The position numbers and the translations under genes were made by a program. A stretch of DNA of 64,000 bases from Rhodanobacter sp. 67-28 (GTDB taxonomy: Bacteria; Pseudomonadota; Gammaproteobacteria; Xanthomonadales; Rhodanobacteraceae): contig MKTU01000024.1 of NCBI GenBank assembly GCA_001898415.1, forward strand, positions 1 to 64,000. Reading direction: 5' to 3'. Within the stretch, counting starts at the first letter, position 1. Every line of letters begins with the position of its first letter. The notes below the pieces were generated by a model. It was not told the origin of the DNA, did no database searches, and was given only the letters and a program-made list of their open reading frames with translations. Of this stretch, positions 62,801 to 64,000 are shown piece after piece.

Positions 62801-64000
62801 TCAGGCTTCGGGCTCGCCGTCGCCGGCGCCGCGGTTCATCTGCGCCGGCGTCAGGGTAAGCCGGAAGCAGCTGCCACCGCCGGCCACGCGCACGTACTCC
62901 AGCGCGGCCTGGTTGGCCTCGCTCATCTGCTTGGCCAGGTACAGGCCAAGGCCGGTGCCGTATTCGTGGGTGGTGTAGAACGGCTCGAAGATCTGTGCGG
63001 CCACCTTGGGCGCGATGCCGGGGCCGCGGTCGATCACCTCGAGGATCGGCACGCCATGCTCGCCCTGGCGTGCGACCACCATCACCCGCGCCGGCTCGCC
63101 GGGCAGGCGGCCGTAGCGCAGCGCGTTCTGCACCAGGTTCCACACCACCTGTTGCAGCTGCTGCGGATCGGCCAGCGCGACCACCGCCACGCCGGTGCTG
63201 GCGATCGCGCGCAGCGAGTCGGCGCCGAGGTCGTTGCCCTGGCGGTATTCCTCCACGAAATCCTGCGCCCAGTCGCCCAGGTCCAGCGCCTCCGGGCGCG
63301 AACGCTCGCGGCGCGACAGCTGCAGGATGTTCTCGATGATCTCGTTGAGCCGCACGCAGTGGTTGTTGATGATCTCGACCATGCGCTGGTCGGCGCCGTC
63401 CATGGTGCGCGATTCGGCCAGCAGCTGCGCCGAGTAGCGGATCGCCGCCAGCGGGTTGCGGATCTCGTGGGCGATCGAGGCCGACAGCCGGCCGAGCGAG
63501 CTGAGCGTGAGCTCCTCCGCGCGGCGCGACAGCAGCGAGGTGTCGTCGAGGAAGATCAATACGTGCGAGTCGTCGTTCGGCGCCAGCCGGGTGAAGCGCG
63601 GCACCACTTCCGGGACGCCGTCGGCGAGCTGGGTGGCGGTTTCGTCGAGCTTGCCCGAGGTCATCCAGTGGTACAGCCGGCGCGACAGCTCCGGCGCCAG
63701 CAGCCCGAGGTCGCGCTGGTCGGCGCCGGGATTGCCCAGCAGCATCCAGGCCGATTCGTTGATCTGGTGGATGCGGTTGGCGTCGTCCACCAGCAGCACG
63801 CCGGTCTTCATGCGGCGGATGATCAGTTCGTTGATCTGCGACAGGTTGGCCAGGTCGGTGCTGCGCTGCTCGGCCAGCGCCTCGGTGGCGCGTAGCTGCT
63901 GGCCCAGCACGCTGCACAGGGCGGTGGTGGCGAAATAGGCCAGGCCGAACAGCGCCGCTTCGAGCAGGTCGCGGTCACCGGCGTGGGGCGACAGCGACCA
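62801..64000 (-). CDS. pilS: PilS sensor kinase, 5' end beyond the window
   Basis: The last 399 codons are present. The part nearest the window end is a membrane helix (LLEAALFGLAYFATTALCSV), as expected for the last of the N-terminal helices of PilS. A PAS-like domain follows (MKTGVLLVDDANRIHQINES). The HisKA box is LSASIAHEIRNPLAAIRYSA, and the HATPase has VVWNLVQNALRYGR, DRGPGIAP and GTGLGLYLAK. The frame stays open to base 64000, so an internal GTG at 63910 is not the true start. Confidence 0.94.
   Translation of the reverse strand, partial: WSLSPHAGDRDLLEAALFGLAYFATTALCSVLGQQLRATEALAEQRSTDLANLSQINELIIRRMKTGVLLVDDANRIHQINESAWMLLGNPGADQRDLGLLAPELSRRLYHWMTSGKLDETATQLADGVPEVVPRFTRLAPNDDSHVLIFLDDTSLLSRRAEELTLSSLGRLSASIAHEIRNPLAAIRYSAQLLAESRTMDGADQRMVEIINNHCVRLNEIIENILQLSRRERSRPEALDLGDWAQDFVEEYRQGNDLGADSLRAIASTGVAVVALADPQQLQQVVWNLVQNALRYGRLPGEPARVMVVARQGEHGVPILEVIDRGPGIAPKVAAQIFEPFYTTHEYGTGLGLYLAKQMSEANQAALEYVRVAGGGSCFRLTLTPAQMNRGAGDGEPEA

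Overview
This window reads as chromosomal DNA from a high-GC gammaproteobacterium. The gene content fits the Rhodanobacteraceae/Xanthomonadales best: a pilS-pilR pair, TonB-dependent sugar uptake without SusD, a periplasmic GH42/GH92 glycosidase repertoire and very dense ATGA-coupled operons. That placement is inferred from gene content only. There are no rRNA, tRNA, CRISPR or insertion-sequence features.

Layout. (1) 90-599 ssb. (2) 657-4063, minus strand: a beta-barrel-like protein, then an ECF sigma factor, a zinc-finger anti-sigma factor and an S8 lipoprotein protease in translationally coupled order. (3) 4344-5702, minus: an outer-membrane porin with an N-terminal c-type heme, of the Cyc2 type. 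(4) 5929-14214, plus: a surface-polysaccharide operon with FdtA/FdtB-type amino-sugar enzymes, two acyltransferases, a five-bladed propeller protein, Wzx, GT2, a Wzy-like protein and Wzz. (5) 14335-28560: a second glycan/tailoring block with three methyltransferases, an amidohydrolase, two cobalamin-type radical SAM proteins, two GT4 enzymes, a nucleotidyltransferase, an HprK-like kinase, a peroxiredoxin and an ABC exporter. (6) 28741-41463: an APC permease and a complete De Ley-Doudoroff galactose operon (transporter, lactonase, dehydrogenase, DgoD, DgoA, DgoK, periplasmic GH42), then a kinase/aminotransferase pair and a GntR regulator. (7) 41965-57222: a TonB-dependent receptor, a GH63-like enzyme, an M1 peptidase and a mannoside locus (two GH92, AGE-type epimerase/isomerase, PfkB kinase, FHS permease). 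(8) 57289-61164: three phosphorelay proteins. (9) 61315-64000: pilR and the 3' part of pilS, which runs off the window.

The main new observation ties regions 2-5 together. Seven intergenic sites share NCAACC, exactly 16 bases, then GCAC(T/G)(C/T)A. All seven point at a gene start 40 to 103 bases downstream. One lies directly before the ECF sigma gene. The other six lie before the Cyc2-like porin, the polysaccharide operon, the methyltransferase/amidohydrolase operon, the radical SAM/nucleotidyltransferase operon, the HprK-like kinase and the ABC exporter. The geometry and the AAC core are those of an ECF promoter, so the simplest reading is an autoregulated sigma/anti-sigma/protease switch that controls a whole cell-surface programme. 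The anti-sigma C-terminal domain also resembles the propeptide of the protease encoded next to it.

Two further regulatory circuits are visible. TTrTANTACAA-like operators mark the GH42/kinase, gntR and TonB-receptor promoters, and a LacI-type palindrome lies between the divergent mannoside genes.
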